A DNA stretch of 11,123 bases from Oscillospiraceae bacterium. Its GTDB lineage: Bacteria; Bacillota; Clostridia; Oscillospirales; Oscillospiraceae. Both the position numbers and the translations under genes were made by a program. Location of the stretch: contig JAKSPP010000039.1 in the NCBI GenBank assembly GCA_024404735.1, positions 1 through 11,123 on the forward strand, given 5' to 3'. This document shows, piece after piece, positions 1 through 8,487 of the stretch (positions are counted from its first letter, which is position 1; each line of letters begins with the position of its first letter). The notes beneath the pieces were generated by a model, which searched no databases, was not told where the DNA came from, and saw only the letters and a program-made list of their open reading frames with translations.

Positions 1-121
1 GTGCGCCGGGGAAGGGCCAGAGGGGGGTATCCCAGCCCCAGGGCTGAGAGAGGTCCCAGATCTTGGGCATCTTCTCGGTTTCGAGATAGAGCTTGGACTT
101 GTCAAGAGGCATGTATGCCAT
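1..121 (-). CDS. Cyclase family protein (kynurenine formamidase-like), N-terminal fragment
   Basis: Only the first 40 codons lie in the window; the gene runs off the left edge. Reading the minus strand from the ATG at 121, the peptide begins MAYMPLDKSK and reaches IWDLSQPWGWDTPLWPFPG. The 'DLS.P....TP.WP.PG' pattern is the N-terminal signature of the cyclase family (Pfam PF04199), metal-dependent hydrolases that include kynurenine formamidase and isatin hydrolase. The metal-binding HxGTHxD motif that would settle the assignment lies outside the window. The start is supported by a GGAGG at 131-135, nine bases upstream, and by a good promoter further up. A second Met at codon 4 has no better ribosome binding site. 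The substrate cannot be inferred. Family assignment rests on a short stretch, so it is likely but not certain. Confidence 0.72.
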   Translation of the reverse strand, partial: MAYMPLDKSKLYLETEKMPKIWDLSQPWGWDTPLWPFPGA

Positions 122-168
122 AGTGAAGTTCCTCCATATAAAATAATATTTTTGAACAGGCTTAATAA

Positions 169-188
169 GTCTCAGAACATACTGAGAC
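169..188. promoter_or_regulatory. Perfect inverted repeat, candidate operator or leader hairpin
   Basis: GTCTCAG (169-175) and CTGAGAC (182-188) are perfect 7-bp complementary arms around a 6-base spacer. The element lies just downstream of the predicted start point of the minus-strand promoter, where a bound repressor would block early elongation; in RNA it could also form a short stem-loop. There is no T-run after it, so it is not an intrinsic terminator. No known regulator box was recognised. Confidence 0.5.
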
Positions 189-202
189 GATTGTGCTGTA
201 AT

Positions 203-231
203 ATAATAATACTAATGCTCGTCAAAGTCAA
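203..231 (-). promoter_or_regulatory. Sigma-A-type promoter of the cyclase-family gene
   Basis: On the minus strand, TTGACT (231-226) and TATTAT (208-203) are separated by exactly 17 bases, a near-consensus housekeeping promoter. Transcription would start near 196, giving a leader of about 75 nt that contains the inverted repeat at 169-188. It stands back to back with the addB promoter, with nine bases between the two -35 boxes. Confidence 0.75.
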
Positions 232-240
232 GTTTATCCC

Positions 241-269
241 TTGTATAAAGTGTAAAAAAATGCTATTAT
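241..269 (+). promoter_or_regulatory. Promoter of the addB-addA operon
   Basis: TTGTAT (241-246) and TATTAT (264-269) are 17 bases apart, and the -10 is preceded by TGC, an extended -10 (TGn) that can offset the weak -35. Predicted start of transcription is near 276, leaving a leader of about 28 nt before the addB ATG. No LexA/SOS box of the GAAC-N4-GTTC type is visible here, so damage induction of the operon is not supported by sequence. Confidence 0.65.
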
Positions 270-303
270 ATTTCAAAAGTTTTTTATTCCCGGAGGCTAA
301 TTT

Positions 304-3300
304 ATGCTGACTTTATTCACAGGTCCGGCAAAAACAGGAAAAACCGGCGCCATGATGGCGCAGCTGGCGGAGAAAATCAAAAACGGTATTCCCTGCTGTC
401 TCGTCTGCCCGGAGCAGTATAGCTTCGAGGCGGAAACGGCCCTTCTGAAGGCCGCGGGAAACACCCTTTCACGCTACGGTGAGGTTCTCCCCTTTTCTCG
501 ACTTTATAATGCCGTGAGGGCGGAAAAGGGCGGCTGCACCGAGAAGCTCCTTGACAAGGGCGGAAAGCTTCTGTGCCTTACTCTTGCCCTTAATCAGCTT
601 GAGGCCGGAAGGCTGCATTTCTTCAAAAACGCCTGCCGCTCCCCCGAAAAGTCCGCCGCCATTCTCGAGAGCATAGATGAGCTTAACGATGCGGGAATTT
701 CCCCCTCGGAGCTTAAAAAGATAGCCGCAGGTGCCCCCTCCCCTTCCCTTTCCGCAAAGCTCACGGAGCTTTCCACCGTTATGGAGGCCTACACGGCAAT
801 TTCCTCTGCCTCGGGCCTTGACCCACGCTCCCGTCTTTCCCTTCTTGAGGAAATGCTGCCAAAAAGCAGCTACGCCGGGAGACATTTTTACTTTGACGGC
901 TTTCTCTCCTTCACGGGAAGAGAGCTTAGCCTTATAAAAACACTGGTTGCCCTTGGGGCAGACGTTACCGTTGCCCTTATGTGTGAGGGGCTTTCCCCCG
1001 AGGAGGGGCACGAAATCTTCGAGCCCGGCAGAAAAGCGGGGCTTAAGCTTATTTCCTACGCAAAGCTTAACAATGCGGAGGTAAAAATTGTCCCCTTCCT
1101 GCCCGCAGATAAGGAGGGCAGTGTCGGGGGGGCCATAAGAAAGCTCTTCGGCTTTTCCTCCGAAAAGGCCTCCCTGCCCGAGGGGAAGCTCACCGTCCTT
1201 GCGGGAAAACAGCTTTCCGAGGAATGTGAGGCGGCCGCGGCGGAGATTCTGCGCCTTGTCAAAAAGGGCTGCCGCTTCAGGGACATCGCCCTCGCCTCAC
1301 CGTCCTTTGAGGCAGACAGAAATATAATAGAAGGGGTCTTCAGGCGCTACGGAATTCCCCTTAACGTTGCCGTAAAGGAGTCACTCAGGGACAAGGCCCT
1401 TCCTCTTTTCATTGCCTCGGCCTACAGGCTTATTACAAGGGGCTTTGACAGTGAGGATATGAGAAGCTATCTGAGCTCCGGTCTGACGGGTCTGTCCGAT
1501 GATGACAGGGACACCCTTGAAAACTATGTCTTCAGGCGTGCCGTTTCCGGAAGGTCATGGGAGAGAGACTGGATTTCCCCCTCGGGGGAAAAGGGCAGAG
1601 CCGAAAATATGGATGAGCTCAATGCCATACGCAGACAGATAATCACTCCCCTTCTTGCCTTCAGAGAGGCCGGGGCAAAGGCCGAAACCGGAAGAGAGCA
1701 GGCCATTGCCCTTATGTCCTTCTTTGATGACATCGGTCTTCCCGAGAGGCTTGCGGAAAGAGCCTGTGCCCTTAAGGAAGCAGGTCTGGAAACACAGGCC
1801 GAGAACGGCATGCTCATATGGGGAACCGTCGTTGGTGCAATGGAGCAGTGCGCCGCGGCCATGGGTGAAATGAGCTTTGATGCCGCCGGCTTCGGGAAGC
1901 TCTTTCTCTCCGTTATATGCTGCTACGAGCTTGCCTCCATTCCCACTGGCCGTGACGGTGTTATGGCCGGAAACATGAGCAGAATGAGGCGCATGGGCAT
2001 AAAGCACCTGTTCCTCATCTCCGCGGACAACTCAAAAATCCCCGCCGTTCCCACCCCCGCCGGAGTTCTTTCCGAGCTTGACAGAGAGCTTATGCGTGAA
2101 AACGGCGGTACCTTTATTGCGGATATGAGGACAAAGAGCAGTGAGGAGTTTTCACAGCTTGCCTCCTGCCTTCTCCTGCCCTCGGAGAGCCTGCACATAA
2201 GCTGCTCCCCCTCCTCCGGCGAAAGCGGAGCGGGGCCCTCCTTTATCATGAACAGAGCCGCCGAGCTTCTGGGCCTTGACCCCGAAAAGCTCCCCGGCAT
2301 TGATACGGATGCCTGCCGTGCGGAAAGCGCAGGTACACTTACGGAGCTTGCCGCAAAGTCCCGCACAGACCACGCATCCCCCTTCTCAAGAGCCGCAGAC
2401 GCCCTTATCTCCGATGAACAGAGAGAAAGGCTTAACTCACTGCGCCTTCTTGCCCTTGATACCGCAAGAACAGACAGACTCTCTGCCGATACCATTACGT
2501 CCATATACGGTCATCGCCTGCACCTTTCCGCCTCAAAGGTTGAGAAATACGCAGACTGCCGTTTTGCCTACTTTATGCAGTTCGGTCTTGATGCAAGGGC
2601 GAGAAAGCCCGAGGTTTTCGATGCAAGCAGAGCGGGAACCTTTATCCACGATGTTCTGCGCTTTGTTTTCGAGGAAATCAAAAACCGCGGTGGTCTCGGC
2701 AGATGCGATGATGACCTCATCGCCGCTCTGGCACTGCAGTACACGGACGAGTATGCCGCAAGCAAGCTTCTCAATTTTGCGGATATGTCCTCACGCTCCG
2801 TTTACCTTTTCAGAAGGCTCAAGGACAAGGTAAGGAAGATTGTCCTCGATATTGTATCGGAGCTTCGTCAGGGCAGCTTTGAGCCCCTTGAATTCGAGCT
2901 TGACCTTAAATCCGCCTCCGTCCTTCCCCCCGAGGACTTCAGCGGCACCCTTGACGGCTATATCGACAGGGTCGACGGCTGGCTCCACGACGGAAGGATC
3001 TATCTTCGCATAGTTGACTACAAAACGGGCACAAAGCATTTTTCTCTTTCCGACGTTCTTTACGGAAAGAATCTGCAGATGCTCATTTATCTCTTTGCCC
3101 TGAAGAAGCTGGGAGAGGGCTTTGCCTTCTCGAAGGGAAAGGAGCTTATCCCCGCGGGAATCGAATACATTCACGCCTCCGATGAGCTTGTCCCTCTGAA
3201 GATGGGTGCGGATGATGAGAAAATCGACAGCAAGGTCGAAAGAAAAATAAACAAGAGAGTCGGTCTTTTCCTAAAGGACGTGGACGTACTTCAGGCAATG

Positions 3301-3636
3301 GAGCCCGGGCTTAAAAAGCAATATATTCCCGTTCGTATAGTGGGGAAAACAGGCGAGCTTGATGGAAAAACCATTGCAAGTGCGGAGCGTTTCGGAAAGC
3401 TGGGGGCCTATATAGACAGCCTCATAGAAAAGATAGCCCAGGAAATAAAGGACGGCGACACAAGTGCAAATCCCTACTGCGAGGGAGAAAGCACCCCCTG
3501 CAAATACTGTGATTTCAGGGAGGCCTGCCGCTTCGATGAGGCAAGGGACGGCTACAGACACAGGGTAAAGCAAAGTGACGAATTTGTCTGGGACACCATT
3601 GACAGGGAGCTCGGAGCAAGCGGGCAGGAGGCTTAA
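304..3636 (+). CDS. addB: AddB, subunit of the AddAB helicase-nuclease
   Basis: This is one of the two subunits of the cytoplasmic AddAB (RexAB) enzyme, which processes double-strand DNA ends and loads RecA for recombinational repair. The 1110-residue product is close to the usual ~1150. Residues 7-14 (GPAKTGKT) form the Walker A motif. The C-terminal RecB-type nuclease domain shows GYIDRVD (D888), VDYKTG (D905, K907) and a downstream QMLIY. Four cysteines that pin the nuclease domain through a 4Fe-4S cluster are present: C752 in the YADCRFAYF segment, and C1066, C1069 and C1075 in a CxxCx5C array with the same spacing as in Bacillus subtilis AddB. The helicase core is degenerate, as is normal for AddB, which is thought to act in Chi recognition rather than unwinding. 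The ATG follows GGAGG (292-296) by seven bases. addA starts three bases after the stop, so the pair is an operon. No truncation or frameshift is seen. Confidence 0.97.
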   Translation: MLTLFTGPAKTGKTGAMMAQLAEKIKNGIPCCLVCPEQYSFEAETALLKAAGNTLSRYGEVLPFSRLYNAVRAEKGGCTEKLLDKGGKLLCLTLALNQLEAGRLHFFKNACRSPEKSAAILESIDELNDAGISPSELKKIAAGAPSPSLSAKLTELSTVMEAYTAISSASGLDPRSRLSLLEEMLPKSSYAGRHFYFDGFLSFTGRELSLIKTLVALGADVTVALMCEGLSPEEGHEIFEPGRKAGLKLISYAKLNNAEVKIVPFLPADKEGSVGGAIRKLFGFSSEKASLPEGKLTVLAGKQLSEECEAAAAEILRLVKKGCRFRDIALASPSFEADRNIIEGVFRRYGIPLNVAVKESLRDKALPLFIASAYRLITRGFDSEDMRSYLSSGLTGLSDDDRDTLENYVFRRAVSGRSWERDWISPSGEKGRAENMDELNAIRRQIITPLLAFREAGAKAETGREQAIALMSFFDDIGLPERLAERACALKEAGLETQAENGMLIWGTVVGAMEQCAAAMGEMSFDAAGFGKLFLSVICCYELASIPTGRDGVMAGNMSRMRRMGIKHLFLISADNSKIPAVPTPAGVLSELDRELMRENGGTFIADMRTKSSEEFSQLASCLLLPSESLHISCSPSSGESGAGPSFIMNRAAELLGLDPEKLPGIDTDACRAESAGTLTELAAKSRTDHASPFSRAADALISDEQRERLNSLRLLALDTARTDRLSADTITSIYGHRLHLSASKVEKYADCRFAYFMQFGLDARARKPEVFDASRAGTFIHDVLRFVFEEIKNRGGLGRCDDDLIAALALQYTDEYAASKLLNFADMSSRSVYLFRRLKDKVRKIVLDIVSELRQGSFEPLEFELDLKSASVLPPEDFSGTLDGYIDRVDGWLHDGRIYLRIVDYKTGTKHFSLSDVLYGKNLQMLIYLFALKKLGEGFAFSKGKELIPAGIEYIHASDELVPLKMGADDEKIDSKVERKINKRVGLFLKDVDVLQAMEPGLKKQYIPVRIVGKTGELDGKTIASAERFGKLGAYIDSLIEKIAQEIKDGDTSANPYCEGESTPCKYCDFREACRFDEARDGYRHRVKQSDEFVWDTIDRELGASGQEA

Positions 3637-3639
3637 GGT

Positions 3640-6600
3640 ATGGGACTTACAACAGAACAGAAAAGCTGCGTTGAAGAAAGAGGAAGAAGCCTTCTCGTTT
3701 CCGCCGCTGCAGGAAGCGGCAAGACAAAGGTTCTGACAGAGAGACTCATCCGCTATATCGTTGACGAGGGTGCGGATATAAGCACCTTCGTTGTCATCAC
3801 CTTTACAAAGGCCGCCGCAGCCGAGCTTAAAAGCAGAATATATTCAAATCTCACAAGGAAGCTGACGGAGATAATAGAGAACAATCCCGCAGACCCTTCA
3901 ATCGGAAGACTCAGGCGTCAGATTTCCGCCTGCTACTCCGCAAAGATAAGCACAATACACAGCTTCTGCGGTGACCTTCTCCGCAGCTACATACACGACC
4001 TGCCCGGAAACACGGACATAAAAATAAGCCCGGGCTTCAGAATTATGGATTCCGTTGAGTCCGGTGCCCTTAAAGGCACAGTATTAAAAGGCCTTCTTGA
4101 AAAGCGGTACGAAAAGCTCCGTCTTGCAGAGGAAAAGGGACCCTTAACGGGAAGAGACGCCGCCTTCAGAGTCCTTGCGGACACCCTGGGAGATATGTCC
4201 TCCGGAATCGGGGACGATGATATCGAGACAGCCTGTCTGGCACTTCTTAATGTATTTGAAAGCCACCCCGACAGAAGGCTCTGGGAAGAAAAGATTAAAG
4301 AGTTTTACAGTGAGGCCTTTTCGGTAAGCGACCTTTTCGCCACCGTATGGGGAGATGAGCTTCGCAGCAGGGCGGCGGAAACAATCCTCGCCTGCGCAGA
4401 CAATATGGAGACCCTTCTGGGAAAAATAAATACCTGTGGCAGTGAAGCCGTAATAAAAGCCTTTGAAAATCTCACCTACGCAAATGACAATATAAAGGCA
4501 CTTTACGAAAAGCTCTCCTCCTGCACCTGGGATGAATTTATTAAAGAGCCCGAGAAGGTTTACAGAAAGCCCGACGGAAAGGGCATTATGATCTCAAAGC
4601 CGAAAAAGGCAGAGCCATGGGAGCTTGATATTTTCGAAGCCCTGAAGGATGAAAGCACAGAAATCAGGGAGACAATAAACGACCTTAAGGATATCTTCAC
4701 CGCACCCTCCGAAAATCTCATCAGAGACCTGCGCCTTTCCTACGCACCGATTGAGGAGCTTATTGCCCTTTCCGAGGATTTTGCCGCCGAATTTGCCGAG
4801 GCAAAGGCCCTGCGCAGTGCCCTTGATTACTCCGACCTTGAGCATCTGACGCTGAAGCTTCTCATTGACCCCGAAACGGGAAAGCCCGGAGAGCTTGCAA
4901 AGAAAATCGCATCACGGTATACGGAAATAATGGTCGATGAGTATCAGGACGTCAACGAGGTGCAGAATACAATCTTCAATGCCATTTCAAAGGACGGGAA
5001 AAACCTCTTCACCGTAGGAGATATGAAGCAGAGTATTTACCGCTTCCGTATGGCAGACCCGGGCATATTTCAGGAGAAGTACTCCTTCCTGCCGAAGCTG
5101 AGCGAGGCAGAGCCCGGAGAGAGCGCCAAGATATTCTTAAGCCGCAATTTCCGCTCACGCTCCGTTATTATAGACTTTGCGAATATGCTCTTTGAAAGGG
5201 TTATGTCCCTTAAGGTCGGTGAAATTGAGTACGATGAGGACTCCCGCCTCGTATTCGGAGCCTCGGCCTATGCCCCCGGGTATGACCTTCCCTGCGAGAT
5301 TATCGGCATAGACAATACGGGCACAGGGGATGATGCCGCTGCAGAAGCTATCTTCGTTGCGGATAAAATTGCGACAATGCTTTCGGAAAGAGATGAAAGC
5401 GGAAACAGAAAATACACGGAAAGCGACTTTGCCATTATTCTGCGCTCAAGGACAAATGCCTCCGCCTTTGCCTCCGCTCTTCTTGACAAAGGAATAAGAG
5501 TTGCCTCCGCCGAGGGCGGAAGCTTCTTTATGAGCTTTGAGGTAAGCCTTCTTATCGGTCTTATGTCCCTCATTGATACCCCCAGGGATGACGTAAGGCT
5601 TATATCCGTCCTGTCCTCCCGCGTTTTCGGCTTCTCCCCCGATGACCTTGCAAAAATCAGGGAGGAGAAGAGAGGAACGGACTTCTACACCGCCCTGTGC
5701 ATTCATGCGGCAAAGGGTGACAGAAGGTCAAAGGACTTTATCGAAAAGCTTTCCTCCTGGAGGAAAATCGCCCCGGATGTAAGCTCTGCCGAGATGCTTT
5801 CCGTTCTTGTATCCGACCTTGACCTTTTCTCACTGTGCGCTGCGGGAGACAACAGCGAGACAAGACTCTCCAACATAGATGTCCTTATAAGCCTTGCACG
5901 GAGCTTTTCCGATGCGGGCAGCGGCAGTGTTCACGGCTTTGTGCTTAAGATAAACGAGCTTATTCTCAGCGGAAACATCGCAGAAACAGGCTCTGCCGAG
6001 GCCGGCGTTACCATAATGACCATGCACAAGTCAAAGGGTCTGCAATTCCGCTGCGTATTCCTCTGCAGCCTTCAGAGGCAGTTTAACTTTCAGGACGAAA
6101 AAAGCAAGCTTATTACCCACAAAAATCTGGGCATAGGCGTTAAGGCCCTCAACAAGGAAAAGGGCACAATTACGGACACCATTGCCAGATTCGCCATAGG
6201 AAAGGCCCTGCACGCAGAGCAGCTCTCCGAGGAGATGCGCATATTATATGTTGCCGTCACAAGAGCCGAGGAAAGGCTTTTTATGACCTTCACGGAATCC
6301 CAGAAAACCCGCTCAATAACAAGTCCCACCCCCGGAAAAGCCGTACCCACTGCTCTTACCTCCGACTGCAAGAGCTACGCCGAGTGGCTTCTTCTTGCCT
6401 GCATCGGAAACGAGAGCATGGGGGGAAGGACTATCTTTAGCCTCAACCGCTTTCCCCTTACGGACACAGACAAGTCCGGGGCGGAAAACGAGGAGGGCGC
6501 CCTCTCCGCACCCCCGGAGGCACAGGAGAATACCGGGGATAATACGGACATCTCCGAAGAGATGGCAATCATTAAGGGAAGCCTTGACTTTGTCTATCCC

Positions 6601-7338
6601 TATGAGGCCGAGGACTTCATTCCCGCCAAGGTAAGCGCAACAAGTCTGAAGGGCTTTTACAGACCCGATATAGAGGCAAAGGAGTTTTTTAAGGATGACG
6701 AATACTCCGAGGAGGATGAAGAGAGGCTGAGGGCAAGAGGCGTACTGACAAAGCCCGCCTACTCCGCAAAAAGGCCTGATTTTTCAAAAGAAGCAGGACT
6801 CACCGCCGCCGAAAGGGGCACTGCAACCCACGGCTTTTTATATTCCTCCTCCTTCTGCGCCCTGAGCAGAGAAAACGGCATTGAGGAGGAAAAGAAAAGG
6901 CTTCTTGCCCTCGGTACCTTTACGGAGGAAGAGCTTAATGTCGTCAATGACAAAGCAATATCGGCCCTTGCAAAGGGGCCTCTGGGCGAAAGGCTTATAG
7001 CCGCCGAAAAGGAAGGAAGGCTGTATAAAGAATACCGCTTTACGGTTCTTGTCCCGGCACTTAGCCTCTTCCCCAATGCTCCTGCGGAGGAGACGATTCT
7101 TCTTCAGGGGGCTGCCGACTGCTTCTTCATTGAGGATGACGGCATTGTACTTATAGACTACAAAACAGACAAGGTTTTTTCCAGAGAGAAAATCAGAGAG
7201 AGGCTCCGTGAGCACAAAAAGCAGCTTGAAATATACTCCTACGCACTTTCGGAAATTTTCTCAATGCCCGTAAAGGAAAAATACATATCCTTTTTAAGCC
7301 CCGGATTAACACTGAGGCTTAAAAACGAAGAGACCTGA
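3640..7338 (+). CDS. addA: AddA, helicase-nuclease subunit of AddAB
   Basis: AddA is the motor subunit (superfamily 1A, UvrD-like, 3'-to-5') of AddAB and carries the second RecB-type nuclease. At 1232 residues it is full length. The helicase motifs appear in order: Walker A AAAGSGKT (22-29), TFTKAAAAELK (54-64), STIHSFC (104-110), DEYQD (433-437), VGDMKQSIYRFR (459-470), SRNFRSR (501-507), TMHKSKGLQF (794-803) and YVAVTRA (870-876). The C-terminal nuclease shows RGTATH (H1064), QGAAD (D1160) and DYKTD (D1173, K1175), then a QLEIYSYAL segment. An acidic, low-complexity stretch around residues 946-975 is probably a flexible linker between helicase and nuclease domains. The ATG lies eight bases after AGGAGG (3626-3631), which sits inside the end of addB, so translation of the two is likely coupled. 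The gene ends at a shared bidirectional terminator. Confidence 0.98.
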   Translation: MGLTTEQKSCVEERGRSLLVSAAAGSGKTKVLTERLIRYIVDEGADISTFVVITFTKAAAAELKSRIYSNLTRKLTEIIENNPADPSIGRLRRQISACYSAKISTIHSFCGDLLRSYIHDLPGNTDIKISPGFRIMDSVESGALKGTVLKGLLEKRYEKLRLAEEKGPLTGRDAAFRVLADTLGDMSSGIGDDDIETACLALLNVFESHPDRRLWEEKIKEFYSEAFSVSDLFATVWGDELRSRAAETILACADNMETLLGKINTCGSEAVIKAFENLTYANDNIKALYEKLSSCTWDEFIKEPEKVYRKPDGKGIMISKPKKAEPWELDIFEALKDESTEIRETINDLKDIFTAPSENLIRDLRLSYAPIEELIALSEDFAAEFAEAKALRSALDYSDLEHLTLKLLIDPETGKPGELAKKIASRYTEIMVDEYQDVNEVQNTIFNAISKDGKNLFTVGDMKQSIYRFRMADPGIFQEKYSFLPKLSEAEPGESAKIFLSRNFRSRSVIIDFANMLFERVMSLKVGEIEYDEDSRLVFGASAYAPGYDLPCEIIGIDNTGTGDDAAAEAIFVADKIATMLSERDESGNRKYTESDFAIILRSRTNASAFASALLDKGIRVASAEGGSFFMSFEVSLLIGLMSLIDTPRDDVRLISVLSSRVFGFSPDDLAKIREEKRGTDFYTALCIHAAKGDRRSKDFIEKLSSWRKIAPDVSSAEMLSVLVSDLDLFSLCAAGDNSETRLSNIDVLISLARSFSDAGSGSVHGFVLKINELILSGNIAETGSAEAGVTIMTMHKSKGLQFRCVFLCSLQRQFNFQDEKSKLITHKNLGIGVKALNKEKGTITDTIARFAIGKALHAEQLSEEMRILYVAVTRAEERLFMTFTESQKTRSITSPTPGKAVPTALTSDCKSYAEWLLLACIGNESMGGRTIFSLNRFPLTDTDKSGAENEEGALSAPPEAQENTGDNTDISEEMAIIKGSLDFVYPYEAEDFIPAKVSATSLKGFYRPDIEAKEFFKDDEYSEEDEERLRARGVLTKPAYSAKRPDFSKEAGLTAAERGTATHGFLYSSSFCALSRENGIEEEKKRLLALGTFTEEELNVVNDKAISALAKGPLGERLIAAEKEGRLYKEYRFTVLVPALSLFPNAPAEETILLQGAADCFFIEDDGIVLIDYKTDKVFSREKIRERLREHKKQLEIYSYALSEIFSMPVKEKYISFLSPGLTLRLKNEET

Positions 7339-7357
7339 AAATCCCGATATTATATGC

Positions 7358-7398
7358 AAAAATGCCGCATCCGAAGAGAAAACGGATGCGGCATTTTT
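7358..7398. terminator. Bidirectional intrinsic terminator between addA and panE
   Basis: ATGCCGCATCCG (7362-7373) pairs perfectly with CGGATGCGGCAT (7383-7394) around a 9-base loop. The stem is flanked by AAAA on the left and TTTT on the right, so a U-run follows it on either strand. It lies between the stop of addA and the stop of the convergent reductase gene and should end both transcripts. The reductase stop codon (7403-7405) almost touches it. Confidence 0.93.
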
Positions 7399-7402
7399 AT
7401 TT

Positions 7403-8320
7403 TTATACATATTCCTTTTCGATTTCCTTAACGCATTTAAGGATATATCTGTTCTCGGGGGTTCTTATTCCCAGTTCCTCGCCGAGCTTTATAACCGTGC
7501 CCGCAAACATCATAACCTCGGAGGGTTTTCCGTTAATGCGGTCCTGACCCATGGAGGGGGTTCCGTTGGGGTCGAGAGTGCTTTCTATTTCAATGCACTT
7601 GTTAAGGTCCGCCTCTCTCAGGGCTATTCCCTTTGCATTTGCAATTGCAAGTACCTCGCGCATTGCGGCAACGAGAGTTCTGTTTGCATCGCTTCCCTCC
7701 GACAGAGCACCGGAGTAGCTTACACCGTACATCATACAGGTCTGGTTAATGCCGACGTTCAGCATAAACTTAAACCACATTCTCCAGAGGATGTCCTCCT
7801 CCTCAACGTAGGGCATTTCGATTCTGTCAAAGAAGGCCATGACAGAGGCGAGTATTTCGGGGTCTCCCCCGGAAACCGTGCCTATATGCAGTCTTCCCGG
7901 CTGAGTAAAGCGGAGGCTGTCCCCGAACTTCATTGCATCCATACCCTGGGCAACCGTATAGAGAATTCTGTCCTTACCGTATCTCTCCCCGATGATTTCC
8001 TCACTGGAGATGCCGTTCATAACGGACATAATTATCGTTTTTTCACCGATAGCGTTTTTCATAACCTCAAGGGCACTGTGAAGCCCCGTGTACTTAACGG
8101 CAACGATAAGAAGGTCTGCGGGCTTTACCTCATCGGCGCTTACAATATTGAAGGCTACGCTTCTTCCGTTTATTTCAAACTTTCTGTTTTCATATTTTTC
8201 CTTGCGGGCCTTATCCATAACAAAGCATACGGACTCATTCCCGCAGTGCCTTGCGATATGATCTGCATACAGAAGGCCAAGTGCCCCCATTCCCACAATC
8301 GAAACCTTTTTTATCTCCAT
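7403..8320 (-). CDS. panE: 2-dehydropantoate 2-reductase (ketopantoate reductase family)
   Basis: The enzyme would reduce 2-dehydropantoate to pantoate with NADPH, a step in pantothenate and coenzyme A synthesis. With the start chosen here the product has 305 residues, the normal family length. The N-terminal Rossmann fold shows GMGALG (10-15), and MNG follows at 101-103. The C-terminal domain has WFKFMLNVGIN with K184 and N188 matching the catalytic lysine and conserved asparagine, and SMxQD at 256-260 followed by KPSEV (E268). An ATG 13 codons upstream (8359) keeps the frame open, but it lies at the -10 box of the promoter, upstream of the expected transcript start. The ATG at 8320 has GGAGAG six bases upstream. 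No other pantothenate gene is in the window, and family members can act on other 2-keto acids, so the family is certain but the exact substrate is not. Confidence 0.86.
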   Translation of the reverse strand: MEIKKVSIVGMGALGLLYADHIARHCGNESVCFVMDKARKEKYENRKFEINGRSVAFNIVSADEVKPADLLIVAVKYTGLHSALEVMKNAIGEKTIIMSVMNGISSEEIIGERYGKDRILYTVAQGMDAMKFGDSLRFTQPGRLHIGTVSGGDPEILASVMAFFDRIEMPYVEEEDILWRMWFKFMLNVGINQTCMMYGVSYSGALSEGSDANRTLVAAMREVLAIANAKGIALREADLNKCIEIESTLDPNGTPSMGQDRINGKPSEVMMFAGTVIKLGEELGIRTPENRYILKCVKEIEKEYV

Positions 8321-8326
8321 TTCGCT

Positions 8327-8332
8327 CTCTCC
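8327..8332 (-). promoter_or_regulatory. Ribosome binding site fixing the panE start
   Basis: GGAGAG on the minus strand sits six bases before the ATG at 8320. The upstream in-frame ATG at 8359 has no comparable site and precedes the predicted transcription start near 8344, so 8320 is the supported start. Confidence 0.8.
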
Positions 8333-8350
8333 TTTTTTCATATAGAAAGC

Positions 8351-8379
8351 ATAATACAAACGAGGAGAGAAATTGTCAA
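8351..8379 (-). promoter_or_regulatory. Promoter of the panE-like gene
   Basis: On the minus strand a perfect TTGACA (8379-8374) and TATTAT (8356-8351) are separated by 17 bases. Transcription should start near 8344, giving a leader of about 24 nt that is little more than the ribosome binding site. This short leader leaves no room for a riboswitch or attenuator. Confidence 0.88.
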
Positions 8380-8434
8380 GGATTTAAAGCTTAAATATAA
8401 ACGGGGAAGCCCGGACTATAAGCCCCGAAACAGC

Positions 8435-8467
8435 AAAAACGCGAAGCCCCGTAATCGGGACTTCGCG
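8435..8467 (-). terminator. Intrinsic terminator after the stalk-domain gene
   Basis: On the minus strand CGCGAAGTCCCG (8467-8456) pairs with CGGGGCTTCGCG (8451-8440), a 12-bp stem with one G-T pair and an ATTA loop, followed directly by TTTTT (8439-8435). It lies 20 bases beyond the stop of the stalk-domain gene and ends the uraA-stalk transcript before the panE promoter. A second, weaker GC-rich stem (CGGGG at 8427-8423 with CCCCG at 8406-8402) follows and may be a backup. Confidence 0.9.
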
Positions 8468-8487
8468 CAGAAAATATCTCGTAAAGC

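Noticed and set aside
150..190. Possible LexA/SOS box near addB (GAAC sequences at about 154 and 175)
   Set aside because: Neither GAAC has the matching GTTC half-site four bases away, so the SOS consensus is not met.
122..303. Riboswitch or structured leader RNA before addB
   Set aside because: The predicted addB leader is only about 28 nt and AT-rich, with no stem long enough for a known riboswitch class.
1555..2504. Several antisense open frames of 100-190 codons inside addB
   Set aside because: They overlap conserved AddB coding sequence, lack ribosome binding sites and have low-complexity Ser/Ala/Arg-rich translations typical of shadow frames.
8321..8359. Extension of panE to the upstream ATG at 8359
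   Set aside because: That ATG lies at the -10 box and upstream of the predicted transcription start; the ATG at 8320 has a GGAGAG at ideal spacing and gives the normal family length.
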